From Arthrobacter sp. GMC3 (GTDB taxonomy: Bacteria > Actinomycetota > Actinomycetes > Actinomycetales > Micrococcaceae), in NCBI RefSeq assembly GCF_002929305.1, contig NZ_PJIO01000003.1:124001-188000 (forward strand): a stretch of DNA of 64,000 nucleotides, in the 5' to 3' direction. The notes under the pieces were generated by a model. That model did not search any database. It was not told where the DNA came from and saw only the letters and a list, made by a program, of their open reading frames with translations. The position numbers were made by a program, and so were the translations under genes. This document shows positions 51,846-61,250 of this stretch, in pieces (the stretch's first letter is position 1; the number at the start of each line of letters is the position of its first letter).

Positions 51846-52466
51846 TTACTTGGCGTTGGTTCCGCCGCCACCGGCGACAGAGCCTGCGTGACGGGCGATC
51901 TTGTCGAAGAAGCCGTATTCAAGAGCTTCGTCGGCCGTAAACCACTTGTCACGGTCGTTGTCCTTGAGGATCTTATCGACGCTCTGGCCGGTCTGTTCGG
52001 CCGTCAACTCCGCCATGACCTTTTTCATGTGCAGGATCAATTCGGCCTGGATCTTGATGTCCGACGCCGTTCCGCCAATGCCGCCTGAGGGCTGGTGCAT
52101 GAGGATGCGTGCGTTCGGGGTGGCGTAGCGCTTGCCCTTGGTGCCCGAGGACAGCAGGAACTGTCCCATGGAGGCTGCAAGACCGGTTGCCACGGTGACC
52201 ACGTCGTTCGGGATGAACTCCATGGTGTCGTAGATGGCCATGCCTGCGGTCACCGAACCACCGGGAGAGTTGATGTAAAGGTAGATATCCTTTTCCGGGT
52301 CCTCGGCGGAGAGCAGCAACAGCTGCGAGCAGATCAGGTTGGCGTTGTCATCGCGAACTTCCGAACCCAGCCAAATGATGCGCTCTTTGAGCAGGCGGTT
52401 GTAAATGTACTGGTCCGAGCCGGACGGATCTGCGCCGGCCATCGTCGGTGTGGTGTGCTGTGCCAT
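51846..52466 (-). CDS. clpP1: ClpP protease subunit, ClpP1 type
   Basis: The 206-residue product has [19 protein letters not shown], Ser99 in [14 protein letters not shown] and His124 in LMHQPSGG, a canonical ClpP. ATG 52466 (MAQHTTP) is preferred; the open frame to 52520 adds basic, non-conserved residues. A ClgR-like site lies ~150 bp upstream (52616-52632), and the tig terminator separates it from tig. Confidence 0.95.
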   Translation of the reverse strand: MAQHTTPTMAGADPSGSDQYIYNRLLKERIIWLGSEVRDDNANLICSQLLLLSAEDPEKDIYLYINSPGGSVTAGMAIYDTMEFIPNDVVTVATGLAASMGQFLLSSGTKGKRYATPNARILMHQPSGGIGGTASDIKIQAELILHMKKVMAELTAEQTGQSVDKILKDNDRDKWFTADEALEYGFFDKIARHAGSVAGGGGTNAK

Positions 52467-52615
52467 GGTGGACTTACCTCTCCTTCGTGCGATCCGTTGG
52501 GCCGTAACCGTGACTGGCAAATACCCTCACGCCCGGCCCAATCCGGGTCATCACTAATCTTCACTACTTGGACAGTAGCCGTTTTTGGCCCCGAATTGTT
52601 TCCCAAAAGCGCACT

Positions 52616-52632
52616 GTTCGCTGACGGCGCAC
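52616..52632 (-). promoter_or_regulatory. ClgR-operator-like sequence upstream of clpP1P2
   Basis: GTTCGCTGACGGCGCAC fits the actinobacterial ClgR pattern GTTCGC-N5-GCG, except that the second half is GCGCAC instead of GCGAAC. ClgR activates clpP1P2 in streptomycetes, corynebacteria and mycobacteria. The position between tig and clpP1 is where such a site is expected. Confidence 0.5.
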
Positions 52633-52673
52633 GATTCCCGCTACCCCACCAAATGGGCACAAAAATACCGTTG

Positions 52674-52708
52674 CCGGTTCCCTCGAAAAGGAAACCGGCA
52701 ACGGTATT
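52674..52708 (-). terminator. Terminator after tig
   Basis: AATACCGTTGCCGGTT pairs perfectly with AACCGGCAACGGTATT (16 bp; tiny loop, so about 15 bp in practice), followed on the minus strand by TTTTTGTG. It lies ~42 bp below the tig stop. Confidence 0.92.
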
Positions 52709-52749
52709 AGTGAAAGACTTTCCCGTACAGGGAAATTGCGTTCAAAGAA

Positions 52750-54120
52750 TTAGATACGAGCTTCGCCCGGATCAACCACAGCGGTGGGCTCGATGGCCTC
52801 ATCGTCTGCAACGATCTCTTCTTCTTCGGAAGCAACGGAAACGAAGTCGGTTAGATCAACGATCTCACCCTTGGTGTCCTTGACAACAGCCTTGGCCAGA
52901 ACGGCGGCCAGTGCCTTGCGACGACGAACTTCGCCAACGATCATGTTGACCTGGCCCGAGGAATCGAGCATCTGCGCGAACTGGTTCGGGTCCATGCCGT
53001 ACTGGCTGGCGGAGGAAACGATGTAGTCGATCAGTTCAGCCTGGCTGACGCCGACCTCTTCCTTCTCGGCAACGGCGTCCAGGACGATCTCGTTGCGGAA
53101 GGCCTTCTCGGTGTTTTCCTTGACCTCGGCGCGGTGCTCTTCGGTGTCGTGCTCCTCGGCGCCGTGGGAGTTCTCCGGGCGGAAGTGCTGCTCGAGCTGC
53201 TCGGCGATGACGGATTCCGGAACCGGAACCTCGACCAGTGCGAGGAGCTTCTCCAGTACCTTGTCACGAGCCTCAACGCCCTGATCCATGATCTTGGAGT
53301 CGGCGGCCTGCTTGGCCAGGTCCTCGCGAAGTTCGGCAATGGTGTCGAACTCGGATGCCAGCTGAGCGAAGTCGTCGTTGGCCTCGGGCAGTTCGCGGAC
53401 CTTGACGGAGGTTACCTTGACGGTCACCTGTGCGTCTTCGCCGGCGTGCTCGCCGCCGGCCAGCTTGGTTTCGAAGATTGCTTCTTCGCCGGCGGACAGG
53501 CCGGTTGCTGCCTCGTCCAGGCCGTCGAGCATGTTGCCCGAGCCGATCTGGTAGGACAGGTCAGATGCGGAGTCAACTTCTTCGCCGTCGATCTTGGCGG
53601 AGATGTTGATGGTCAGGAAGTCACCCTCGGCGGCCGGGCGGTCAACAACGTTCAGGGTGCCGAAGCGGCCGCGAAGGTCATCGAGAGCCTTGTCGGTGTC
53701 GACGTCGGATGCTTCTGCAGCCTCAACCTCAACCTCAATGCCTTCGTATGCCGGCAGTTCGATTTCCGGGCGGATGTCCAGCTCGACGTGGAACTTCAGT
53801 TCGCCGTCGGTTGCTGTGGGGTCCGGAACCTCGGTGATTTCAACCTCGGGACGGCTCAGCGGGCTGAGCTTGTTCTCGACAACGGCTTCCTGATACCAGC
53901 CGTTGAGGCCTTCGTTGATGGCCGTTTCCAGCACGTAGCCGCGGCCAACGCGCTGGTCGATCATGCGGTTGGGGACTTTGCCCTTGCGGAAACCAGGTAC
54001 CTGGACCTGTGTGGCAATCGTCTTATAAGCCTCTGCAATGCTGGGCTTCAATTCCTCAAAGGAAACCTCAACGTTGAGCTTTACCCGAGTGGGCGTGAGG
54101 TTTTCGACAGCGCTCTTCAC
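52750..54120 (-). CDS. tig: Trigger factor (ribosome-associated chaperone and prolyl isomerase)
   Basis: A 456-residue protein with the N-terminal ribosome-binding domain ([18 protein letters not shown] contains the signature loop), a central FKBP-type domain (~160-240, [18 protein letters not shown]) and a helical C-terminal chaperone domain with an acidic tail. GTG 54120 ([15 protein letters not shown]) has AGGAG 9 bp upstream; an ATG at 54177 would add 19 residues. The order tig-clpP1-clpP2-clpX is conserved in bacteria. Confidence 0.97.
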   Translation of the reverse strand: MKSAVENLTPTRVKLNVEVSFEELKPSIAEAYKTIATQVQVPGFRKGKVPNRMIDQRVGRGYVLETAINEGLNGWYQEAVVENKLSPLSRPEVEITEVPDPTATDGELKFHVELDIRPEIELPAYEGIEVEVEAAEASDVDTDKALDDLRGRFGTLNVVDRPAAEGDFLTINISAKIDGEEVDSASDLSYQIGSGNMLDGLDEAATGLSAGEEAIFETKLAGGEHAGEDAQVTVKVTSVKVRELPEANDDFAQLASEFDTIAELREDLAKQAADSKIMDQGVEARDKVLEKLLALVEVPVPESVIAEQLEQHFRPENSHGAEEHDTEEHRAEVKENTEKAFRNEIVLDAVAEKEEVGVSQAELIDYIVSSASQYGMDPNQFAQMLDSSGQVNMIVGEVRRRKALAAVLAKAVVKDTKGEIVDLTDFVSVASEEEEIVADDEAIEPTAVVDPGEARI

Positions 54121-54206
54121 AGCGTGGTACTCCTGATGGTCTATAGATGGATTAAAGACCAGCACATGGGCAGTCACTGACCAAACGTGAACCGGATAAT
54201 GCTGAG

Positions 54207-54279
54207 TCGGGGCGACAGGACTCGAACCTGCGGTCTCCTGCTCCCAAAGCAGGCGCGCTAGCCACTACGCTACGCCCCG
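54207..54279 (-). tRNA. tRNA-Pro (anticodon TGG)
   Basis: The cloverleaf CGGGGCGTAGCGTAGTGG... has anticodon stem CCTGC/GCAGG around loop TTTGGGA (anticodon TGG), T-arm GGTTCGAGTCC and discriminator A. CCA is not encoded. It lies between tRNA-Gly and tig on the same strand. Confidence 0.96.
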
Positions 54280-54396
54280 TAGTGCCCGCAACAGTCTACG
54301 GGCAAAAGTTCCCAGATGCACAATCGGCACTTCACCGCACGCCTTTTGCCGTTTTTGCACGCAATGCCGGGCACGCGAGTGTGTTTGGGCATGGAA

Positions 54397-54424
54397 AAAT
54401 CCCCAGCCACATGGCCAGGGATTT
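54397..54424 (-). terminator. Terminator after tRNA-Gly
   Basis: AAATCCC pairs with GGGATTT around an inner GCC/GGC stem, followed on the minus strand by TTTTTCC. It lies 12 bp below the 3' end of tRNA-Gly and separates it from tRNA-Pro. Confidence 0.75.
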
Positions 54425-54435
54425 CGCTTTTTCGG

Positions 54436-54506
54436 AGGGGGCGACGGGAATCGAACCCGCGTCATTAGTTTGGAAAACTAAGGCTTTACCATTAAGCTAC
54501 GCCCCC
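54436..54506 (-). tRNA. tRNA-Gly (anticodon TCC)
   Basis: The 71-nt cloverleaf GGGGGCGTAGCTTAATGG... has anticodon loop TTTCCAA in stem TTAGT/ACTAA (anticodon TCC), T-arm GGTTCGATTCC and discriminator T. Full CCA is not encoded. Confidence 0.96.
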
Positions 54507-54591
54507 ATTTTTCGGCTTGTGGCCGAACAACTCCGTAACACTATCAACCATTTTGCCGGTCCTGCAAATCGGGAAGTAACTGGCTCGATTT

Positions 54592-55548
54592 TCAGCTGCC
54601 TTGGCAGACCGGGCACCAATACAACTTCCGGCCACTCAGCTCCTTCATGGCAATTTCGGTGCCGCAGCGCCTGCACGGCAGCCCCTCACGCTTGTACACA
54701 TAGTGGGCATCCTCGACAGGGGCGTCCCGATTGGGCTTGGCGGGTTGCGACGGCGCCGCTGCGGGAGAACCCGGCTGGCCCACCTCCACGCCAAGACCTG
54801 ACGGCCGGTCGCATAGCTCGGTGGTGATGATGCGGCCGTCGCGCACGCCGTCGGCCATGATGCGCGCTGTGTCATCCCACAGCGCCTGCGCCTCCTCAGC
54901 CTGCAACATGGTGCCCGATAGCATCGGATCCAGACCGAGCCGGAACAAAGCCTCGGCCCGGTACACATTTCCCACGCCGGCCAAAACGTCTTGTTTCATG
55001 AGCTGCAAGGCGATTCCTGTACTGCTCTTGCGGATCCGGCGGACAAACTCGTCCTGGTCGCCCGGGAAATTGTTCAAGGGATCTGGGCCCAACTTGTTTC
55101 GTGCCACCGTAGCTTCGGCCGGTGTGATCACTTCGCAGGCAGTGGGGCCGCGCAGATCGGCCCAGCCATGCTCCGAGACCAGACGAACACGCACAGCACC
55201 CTTGGGCTCGGGCGGGCCGTTGTAGCGCTCACTTGGCATGCCGGCCCCGGCGACTTCCTGCTCGCCGATGCGTCGCGGTGCGCCAATGCTGGATGCTCCG
55301 GTAAAAGTGGCGTCGCCACCAAAATCCCACGCCCCGTAGAGGCCAAGGTGCACGCGTATCACCAGATCGTGGGAAAAATAGAGGAACATTTGTTTGCCGT
55401 GAGCCTCGGCTGTTTCCAAAACGTGGCCGTCGATCCTGGCGGCACCGGCGGCAAACTTCCCTTGCGGGCTGGTCACGCCAAGCCTGGCCCCACCAAAAAC
55501 GTCTTGGAACTGCCGGGCCAAACGGTGCACGGAATGGCCCTCAGGCAT
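54592..55548 (-). CDS. Fpg/Nei-family DNA glycosylase (Nei2-like)
   Basis: A 318-residue base-excision repair enzyme that removes oxidised bases and nicks the strand. The catalytic N-terminus is PEGHSVHRLARQF, where Pro2 is the nucleophile and PEGHS (not PELPE) marks the Nei branch. The H2TH domain contains LMKQDVLAGVGNVYRAEALF, and the zinc finger CRRCGTEIAMKELSGRKLYWC plus CPVC is complete. An unusual Pro/Ala-rich insert lies between the H2TH domain and the finger. It is 106 bp downstream of rpiB on the same strand. Confidence 0.94.
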   Translation of the reverse strand: MPEGHSVHRLARQFQDVFGGARLGVTSPQGKFAAGAARIDGHVLETAEAHGKQMFLYFSHDLVIRVHLGLYGAWDFGGDATFTGASSIGAPRRIGEQEVAGAGMPSERYNGPPEPKGAVRVRLVSEHGWADLRGPTACEVITPAEATVARNKLGPDPLNNFPGDQDEFVRRIRKSSTGIALQLMKQDVLAGVGNVYRAEALFRLGLDPMLSGTMLQAEEAQALWDDTARIMADGVRDGRIITTELCDRPSGLGVEVGQPGSPAAAPSQPAKPNRDAPVEDAHYVYKREGLPCRRCGTEIAMKELSGRKLYWCPVCQGS

Positions 55549-55589
55549 TGTTCCTCCTAGACGTGGCGGGTCAGAACTGGGACAGCTAA

Positions 55590-55622
55590 GGGAGGCAACC
55601 GCAACACGTGCGCCTGCCTCCC
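55590..55622 (-). terminator. Possible terminator after rpiB
   Basis: GGGAGGCA pairs with TGCCTCCC (8 bp, 17-nt loop) in the rpiB-nei gap, followed on the minus strand by TTAG. A second, tighter GC hairpin lies at 55629-55646. Neither has a T-run on the correct side. Confidence 0.4.
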
Positions 55623-55653
55623 CGCAGAGGCCCCGCAGGCGGGGCCAAAAAGA

Positions 55654-56127
55654 CTAGTCGACCACTTCGCCGGTCGTTTCGTACGTGGCAATCTTGCCGA
55701 TGCGTCGCACGTGTCGCTCGGCGTTGCTAAACGGCTCGGCCAGGAATGCCTCAATGATTTCGGTGGCTTCAGCAACGCTGTGCTGGCGTCCACCCACGGC
55801 AACCACGTTGGCGTCGTTGTGTTCGCGGGCCAGCGTGGCGGTGGACAGGTTCCATGCCAAGGCCGCGCGGACGCCCTTTACCTTGTTTGCTGCGATCTGT
55901 TCGCCGTTGCCGGAGCCCCCCAGGACGATGCCCAAGGCATCAATGCCCGCGGTCTGGTCGGCAACAACGGCCAGGGCGGCGTTGATGCAGAACGAGGGGT
56001 AGTCGTCCTCGGCGTCGTAGGCCTGCGGGCCGTGGTCGACCATCTCATAGCCCTTGGCAGCCAGCTCCGTGATGAGGTGGGCGCTGAGCTCCATGCCGGC
56101 GTGGTCGGTTGCGATGTGAACGCGCAT
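55654..56127 (-). CDS. rpiB: Ribose-5-phosphate isomerase B
   Basis: RpiB interconverts ribose-5-phosphate and ribulose-5-phosphate in the pentose phosphate pathway. The 157-residue protein has VHIATDHAGMELS at the start and LGGSGNGEQIAANKVKGVRAAL. The E. coli active-site Cys is replaced by Ser72, and Glu76 is present, as in the mycobacterial enzyme that uses Glu as the base. It is complete and of normal length. Confidence 0.95.
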   Translation of the reverse strand: MRVHIATDHAGMELSAHLITELAAKGYEMVDHGPQAYDAEDDYPSFCINAALAVVADQTAGIDALGIVLGGSGNGEQIAANKVKGVRAALAWNLSTATLAREHNDANVVAVGGRQHSVAEATEIIEAFLAEPFSNAERHVRRIGKIATYETTGEVVD

Positions 56128-56198
56128 GAGGATTCCTTTTTCTCAAGTTGGGGTACTGCCTCAAGCCTACCTACGGAAGCGGCAAGATTTGGCCGCGG

Positions 56199-57188
56199 CT
56201 AACGATCCTGTGGCGTCTTCCCGGCTCTGCGGTTCAGAATCGCTGACAGTGCGTCAGCTACGTCAAGATTGGGTGCGCTGACCACCACCCTGCCGCCGTC
56301 GTTGTTCCGCAGGACCACGGCGGCACCCGAGTAGCTCAGGAAGGTAGCGGAGCCGTGGTGCTTGCGCAGGCCCCAACCGCCGTAGTCTTTGGCCACGATG
56401 TCCAGGGACACCGCCGCCGCCACGCTTTCGCAAGGGGCGATGATGACGGGAGCGGCGCCGAAGAGTTTCACCGTGAGCTGGCCCCGGTCCAACTGAACTG
56501 TGGCGCACAGCATCGCAACGATCAGCAGCGCAAGGGCCACGATCCCCACCAGAATCCAGGGCGAGATCAATACAAGAAGCGCCCCGGGCAGGACGGCAGC
56601 CAGCACGATCATCATGATGACAGAGCTTCTGGGGTGGATGAAGTACCTCAGACGGTCGTCGGCAGCCCCGGGGTCCTGTGCATCCTCGAGCGCCCGTGCC
56701 AGCGCGACGTCGTCCGAGGAACTCCATTGCTCGTCGGGTTTGAAGGTCAGCGCCAGGACCACCCCCATGGCCGCCGCAAGTCCGCAACCCATCAGGACCA
56801 CGTAGCCGTCGATCCGAACTGCGGGCGCTCCCCCGGCCTGTCCCAATAGGGCGGCCATGAAAAGCGTGAAGATTGCCAGCTGCAGGGCCATTGCCATACC
56901 GAGCAGAACCCTGCGCAGCGTGCGCGGCAAGGTGGTCCGGGCGCCTTGGCTGCCGATGCCACCCCCGAGCACCACAATGCAGGCCGCGCCAACAACCAGG
57001 AAACCCGGTAGGGACACAGGGTTGCCGCCCCACGGCAGCACCATTCCACTGACGCGATGTAAGCCAAAGACCAGTCCACCCACCACCAGTGCCACGGCGA
57101 GCAGGGCCGGGAAAATTAGGGCAAACCGCAGCGCCCGGACGTCTTGGTGCCGTTCCTTCTCGGTGCCGTGACCGCGGTTGGATGCCAT
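56199..57188 (-). CDS. Membrane protein paralogous to its DUF1648 neighbour
   Basis: A 329-residue protein with about five or six membrane segments and a C-terminal soluble domain with AKDYGGWGLRKHHGSATFLSY. That domain aligns with VLDYGGWGYRMSAGSIGFIMG in the gene just upstream, and both end with a VVSAPNLD or VISMPDLA strand followed by a helix. The two genes are 4 bp apart and clearly paralogous. The shared part looks like a PH-like domain. The N-terminal LPAELASHWN (DUF1648) motif is missing here. The function is unknown. Confidence 0.78.
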   Translation of the reverse strand: MASNRGHGTEKERHQDVRALRFALIFPALLAVALVVGGLVFGLHRVSGMVLPWGGNPVSLPGFLVVGAACIVVLGGGIGSQGARTTLPRTLRRVLLGMAMALQLAIFTLFMAALLGQAGGAPAVRIDGYVVLMGCGLAAAMGVVLALTFKPDEQWSSSDDVALARALEDAQDPGAADDRLRYFIHPRSSVIMMIVLAAVLPGALLVLISPWILVGIVALALLIVAMLCATVQLDRGQLTVKLFGAAPVIIAPCESVAAAVSLDIVAKDYGGWGLRKHHGSATFLSYSGAAVVLRNNDGGRVVVSAPNLDVADALSAILNRRAGKTPQDR

Positions 57189-57192
57189 GACC

Positions 57193-58230
57193 CTAGCCTT
57201 TCACTTTCCCGTTGTGGAGGTAAGCATTGACCAATGCGGCAGCTTCCGAGGCTGTTGCAAGATCGGGCATGGAGATGACGTACCTCTGGTGGAAGCCTGC
57301 TTCCAGGACCAGTGCCGGGCCGCTTCCCATGATGAAGCCAATGCTGCCGGCGCTCATCCGGTAACCCCATCCGCCATAGTCAAGAACTTTGATGTCTTCC
57401 ACGGTGGCTTTGCGGATTTCACCCCACCCCAGCGGCATGATCTTCCAGCGTCCGGCCACCCGCACCCTCACACCGTCCGGGTCAATGCCGGCGATACCGG
57501 AGGTGAACATCCAGATGATCGCGGCTACCAGCGCTCCCAGCAGGGCCAGAAAGGGGAAGATGAAGGACACACTCAACGCAACCACAGCGCCAACACCGAG
57601 GCTCAGCACCCAGCGCCACACACCCATGGAAACCCTGATGCTCATGGACTCGCCACTTGCCGCCTTCTCCTTGGCCGCCACGGCCACCAAAGAGTCCTCG
57701 TCCGCGGCTGTCATATTGGCAACCATCACCTCGGGGCTTATGGTCCGGTCTACTTCCCCGGGGCGATACAGCCACACCGCGGCACAGCCAACCACAAAGG
57801 CAAGGGCAATGCCGACGGCCATGACCGGGCCGGAAATCTCGGCCCGGGACACATCTGAAATATTGATCTGGCCTGCCACCATGGCGACACTCAACGCGAC
57901 TAGGGCCAGACCAAAGGCCAGCCCAAATCCGACACCAACCCGGGCCAACAGCAGCGATTTTGCCCTTAGCAGCAATGCCGTTGGGGCGATGACCGCTCCC
58001 ATGGCACCCATCGCCACCGCCATCCAGGCGGCACCGGCCACGGACATCCACCCGTCAACCACATTCTTCGAGTTCCAGTGGGAGGCTAGTTCAGCTGGCA
58101 GGCTCCCTGCCACGGAGAGTATCCAGGCAGCTGCTAGAACCCCTAGCAGCAAAGGGCCCGCAATCAGCCCGATTAGCCACCTCTTGTTGTAAGCCGCCTC
58201 TGCCGCAATACTTCGCATTTGTTCCCCCAC
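57193..58230 (-). CDS. DUF1648 domain membrane protein
   Basis: A 345-residue protein with an N-terminal membrane helix followed by LPAELASHWNSKNVVDGWMS, the DUF1648 signature. Several further helices follow, then a C-terminal domain with the DYGGWGYR motif. The start could be GTG 58230 (GGGGGAG ahead) or ATG 58218 (GGGGGAA ahead). It is the first of two tandem paralogues. DUF1648 occurs in the SdpI immunity/signal protein family, but a role here is not established. Confidence 0.82.
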   Translation of the reverse strand: MGEQMRSIAAEAAYNKRWLIGLIAGPLLLGVLAAAWILSVAGSLPAELASHWNSKNVVDGWMSVAGAAWMAVAMGAMGAVIAPTALLLRAKSLLLARVGVGFGLAFGLALVALSVAMVAGQINISDVSRAEISGPVMAVGIALAFVVGCAAVWLYRPGEVDRTISPEVMVANMTAADEDSLVAVAAKEKAASGESMSIRVSMGVWRWVLSLGVGAVVALSVSFIFPFLALLGALVAAIIWMFTSGIAGIDPDGVRVRVAGRWKIMPLGWGEIRKATVEDIKVLDYGGWGYRMSAGSIGFIMGSGPALVLEAGFHQRYVISMPDLATASEAAALVNAYLHNGKVKG

Positions 58231-58469
58231 TAAAATCTCCCCCAGCCAGCTATAACGTCTTCAATTCACCAACAACCCTGCCCCACCCGGCCTGCAGCTT
58301 CAACTCGGGCCAAAGGGACCGCACCCATCACCGCCTGTCCCATTCGGCGCGCAGCGTCTGAGAGTGGTGGTGCACACACCCCGACGATTAAGTGAAAGAA
58401 TTGCCTCATCTCGCCGGTGAGTTCGACCGCCGGCCACAGTCCACAAGACACCGAATGGAAGGCTCCACC

Positions 58470-61028
58470 TTGCCTGGCATGAATCTGACCCGCGCCGAAG
58501 CCATTGAGCGCACATCACTGCTGAACGTCGAAAGCTACGACGTCACCCTTGACCTGACGGTCTCTGAAACCACCTTCCCCTCCACCACCACCGTAAGGTT
58601 TAGCGCAACGGAGGGCTCGTCGTCGTTCATTGATGCCGTGACCGACAAAGTCCACAAAGTCACCCTGAACGGAGTGGACCTGGACCCGGCCGAGGTCAGC
58701 GACGGAGTCCGCATTCAACTGCCCAGCTTGAAGGTTGAGAATGTGCTTACGGTGGTGGCGGACGCGCTGTTCATGAACACCGGCGAGGGCCTGCACCGGT
58801 TCGTAGATCCGGTGGATGGCGAGGTGTACCTGTACAGCCAGTTTGAGGTTGCCGACAGCCGGCGCATGTTTGCCGTCTTTGAGCAGCCCGACCAGAAGGC
58901 CACGTTCGCCTTCCACGTGACCGCCCCCGACTACTGGGATGTCATCTCCAACTCCCCCACCCCGGCCTCCGTGGCCGCCGGTGAAGGGAAGGCCACCTGG
59001 CACTTTGAGCCCACCTTGAAGATGTCCAGCTACATCACCGCCCTGATCGCCGGCCCGTACGAATCAGTGCGCAGCGAGCTCACCAGCTCCAACGGGCAGG
59101 TGGTGCCCTTGGGCGTGTTCGCGCGCAAGTCACTCATGGAGTTCATGGATGCGGAGAACGTGTTTGAGCTGACCCGCCAAGGTTTTGAGTTCTTTGAAAA
59201 GCAGTTCGGCACCCCGTACCCGTTCCCCAAGTACGACCAGCTCTTTGTGCCGGAATTCAACGCAGGCGCCATGGAAAACGCCGGCGCCGTGACGTTCCTT
59301 GAAAGCTACGTGTTCCGTTCCAAGGTGCCCGACGCCATTGTGGAACGCCGCGCCATCACCATCTTGCACGAGCTGGCCCACATGTGGTTCGGCGACCTGG
59401 TGACCATGCGCTGGTGGAACGACCTCTGGCTGAACGAATCCTTCGCGGAGTTCATGTCCACCCTGGCCGCTGCCGAAAACACAAAGTATGTGGATTCCTG
59501 GACTACTTTCTCCTCACTGGAAAAGTCGTGGGCCTACCGCCAGGACCAGCTGCCCTCCACCCACCCGATCAAGGCCGAGATCAACGACCTCGAGGACGTG
59601 CTGGTCAACTTTGACGGCATCACCTACGCCAAGGGTGCCTCGGTGCTGCGTCAATTGGTGGCATGGGTGGGGCAGGAAGAATTCATGGCTGGCGTGCGCG
59701 CCTACTTTGGCAAGCATGCCTGGGGGAATACGGAGCTGCCGGATCTCATGGTGGAGCTGGAGGCAGCCAGCGGCCGCGACCTGGCCCTGTGGACCGAGAA
59801 GTGGCTCGAAACGGCCGGCGTAAACACGTTCAAGCCCGCCATCGAGGTGAACGACGACGGCGTAATCACCTCGTTCTCGATCCTCCAGTCCGCTGTCGCG
59901 GAGTACCCGACGCTTCGCCCGCACCGTGCCGCCGTCGGCTTCTACAATCTGGCCGAAGAGGGCGAGGATGCCGGGAAACTGGTGCGCACTCACCGGGTGG
60001 AACTGGACGTGGACGGTGCCGTCACGGAAGTTCCGGACTTGGTCGGCCTGGCCCGCCCGGCCTTGGTGCTGCTCAACGACGACGACCTCGCCTACGCCAA
60101 GATCCGCCTCGATCCCGCCTCCCTGGCCACCGCCAAGAAGCACTTGAAGGACTTCCGCGACTCCTTGCCGCGCACTTTGGTGTCGGCGTCGGCCTGGGAT
60201 GCCGCGCGCGACGGCGAAACCCCCGCCCGCGAATACGTGGAGCTGGTCCTCAGCAACATTGGGCATGAGAGCGATTCCACCGTCATCATGGTGTTGCTGC
60301 GCCAGTTGGCCACCACGCTGCATTTCTATGTGGCGCCCGAACACCAGCACGCCACCTCCGTGGCGGCTGCCGACTCCCTGTGGGATCTGGCGCAGGCGGC
60401 GGTTGCCGGATCCGATGCGCAATTGCAGTTCGTCAAGGCTTTTGCCGCCCATGCTCAAAGCAGTGACCAGCTCGACGCCGTGCAAGCCCTGTTGGAGGGG
60501 GCTACCACGCTGGCCGATCTGACCATCGACCAGGACCTGCGCTGGGAGCTGCTAACGTCCCTGGTGGCTGGTGCCCGCCGGGGTCCGGAGGCCATCGACG
60601 CCGAGCTTGCCTCGGACAACACCCAGAACGGGCAGCTGGCCGCCGCTTCAGCACACGCAGCAGTCCCCACCCCCGAGGCCAAGGCGCAAACCTGGGAATC
60701 CGTAGTGGTCCTGGGCGAGCAGGCGAACGCCGTACAGCGGGCGGCCATTACCGGCTTTGGCCACGTCTGGGATACCTCACTGCTGGCACCCTACGTGGAG
60801 AAGTACTTTGACGCGATCCGCGGGGTCTGGGCTGAAAAGTCGTATGAAACCGCCTCCACCATCATCACCGGGCTCTACCCGAGCCAACTCGTTTCGGCGG
60901 CCACCCTTGAGGCAACCGACGCGTTCCTGGCCGAGTTGGGCGAGGATGTACCCGCGCTGCGGCGCCTGGTGGTAGAAAGCCGCGACGGCGTTGCCAGGGC
61001 ACTGCGGGCCCAAGCAGCGGACGTCTAG
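58470..61028 (+). CDS. pepN: Aminopeptidase N (M1 metallopeptidase)
   Basis: An 852-residue zinc aminopeptidase that removes N-terminal residues from peptides. It has GAMENAGAVTF (the exopeptidase motif), HELAHMWFGD starting at His300, and NESFAEFM, which supplies the third zinc ligand. The ERAP1-like C-terminal domain is complete. TTG 58470 (MPGMNLTRAEA) is chosen: GGAAGG lies 7 bp upstream and family members start this way. An in-frame ATG at 58392 is too far upstream. Confidence 0.95.
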   Translation: MPGMNLTRAEAIERTSLLNVESYDVTLDLTVSETTFPSTTTVRFSATEGSSSFIDAVTDKVHKVTLNGVDLDPAEVSDGVRIQLPSLKVENVLTVVADALFMNTGEGLHRFVDPVDGEVYLYSQFEVADSRRMFAVFEQPDQKATFAFHVTAPDYWDVISNSPTPASVAAGEGKATWHFEPTLKMSSYITALIAGPYESVRSELTSSNGQVVPLGVFARKSLMEFMDAENVFELTRQGFEFFEKQFGTPYPFPKYDQLFVPEFNAGAMENAGAVTFLESYVFRSKVPDAIVERRAITILHELAHMWFGDLVTMRWWNDLWLNESFAEFMSTLAAAENTKYVDSWTTFSSLEKSWAYRQDQLPSTHPIKAEINDLEDVLVNFDGITYAKGASVLRQLVAWVGQEEFMAGVRAYFGKHAWGNTELPDLMVELEAASGRDLALWTEKWLETAGVNTFKPAIEVNDDGVITSFSILQSAVAEYPTLRPHRAAVGFYNLAEEGEDAGKLVRTHRVELDVDGAVTEVPDLVGLARPALVLLNDDDLAYAKIRLDPASLATAKKHLKDFRDSLPRTLVSASAWDAARDGETPAREYVELVLSNIGHESDSTVIMVLLRQLATTLHFYVAPEHQHATSVAAADSLWDLAQAAVAGSDAQLQFVKAFAAHAQSSDQLDAVQALLEGATTLADLTIDQDLRWELLTSLVAGARRGPEAIDAELASDNTQNGQLAAASAHAAVPTPEAKAQTWESVVVLGEQANAVQRAAITGFGHVWDTSLLAPYVEKYFDAIRGVWAEKSYETASTIITGLYPSQLVSAATLEATDAFLAELGEDVPALRRLVVESRDGVARALRAQAADV

Positions 61029-61086
61029 TCCCCAGGCCCTCGCGACGCTCGCGTCGGGCTCCTAGGGTTCTTGGGCCCACTGTTGA

Positions 61087-61114
61087 GGGGCCGATCTGCC
61101 ATAAGATCGGCCCC
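61087..61114 (+). terminator. Terminator after pepN
   Basis: GGGGCCGATCT pairs with AGATCGGCCCC (11 bp, 6-nt loop), with an outer CACTGT/ACAGTG stem (61078-61083 with 61118-61123) extending it. It lies ~60 bp after the pepN stop. There is no strong T-run. Confidence 0.75.
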
Positions 61115-61238
61115 TGGACAGTGCTTGTCAATAGTGCTGGGGAGGCGCTTTTTGGTTGCGCCATTTCGCGCCACCACGAACGCGGCGGTGGCAAAATTTA
61201 TGGTGCCCAAGAGTCTACCCGCGCGCCTCTTTGGGGAG

Positions 61239-61250
61239 TAGCTTCAGGGC
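61239..61250 (+). promoter_or_regulatory. -10 element of a probable leaderless SGNH-hydrolase transcript
   Basis: TAGCTT (61239-61244) fits the actinobacterial TANNNT -10 and ends 6 bp before the ATG at 61251. This is the spacing at which transcription starts at the A of the start codon. No clear ribosome-binding site precedes the gene otherwise. Confidence 0.45.

Noticed and set aside
55629..55646. GGCCCCGC/GCGGGGCC hairpin as rpiB terminator
   Set aside because: Its A/T run lies on the wrong side for the minus-strand transcript, and the loop is only 2 nt. It may be a chance GC palindrome.
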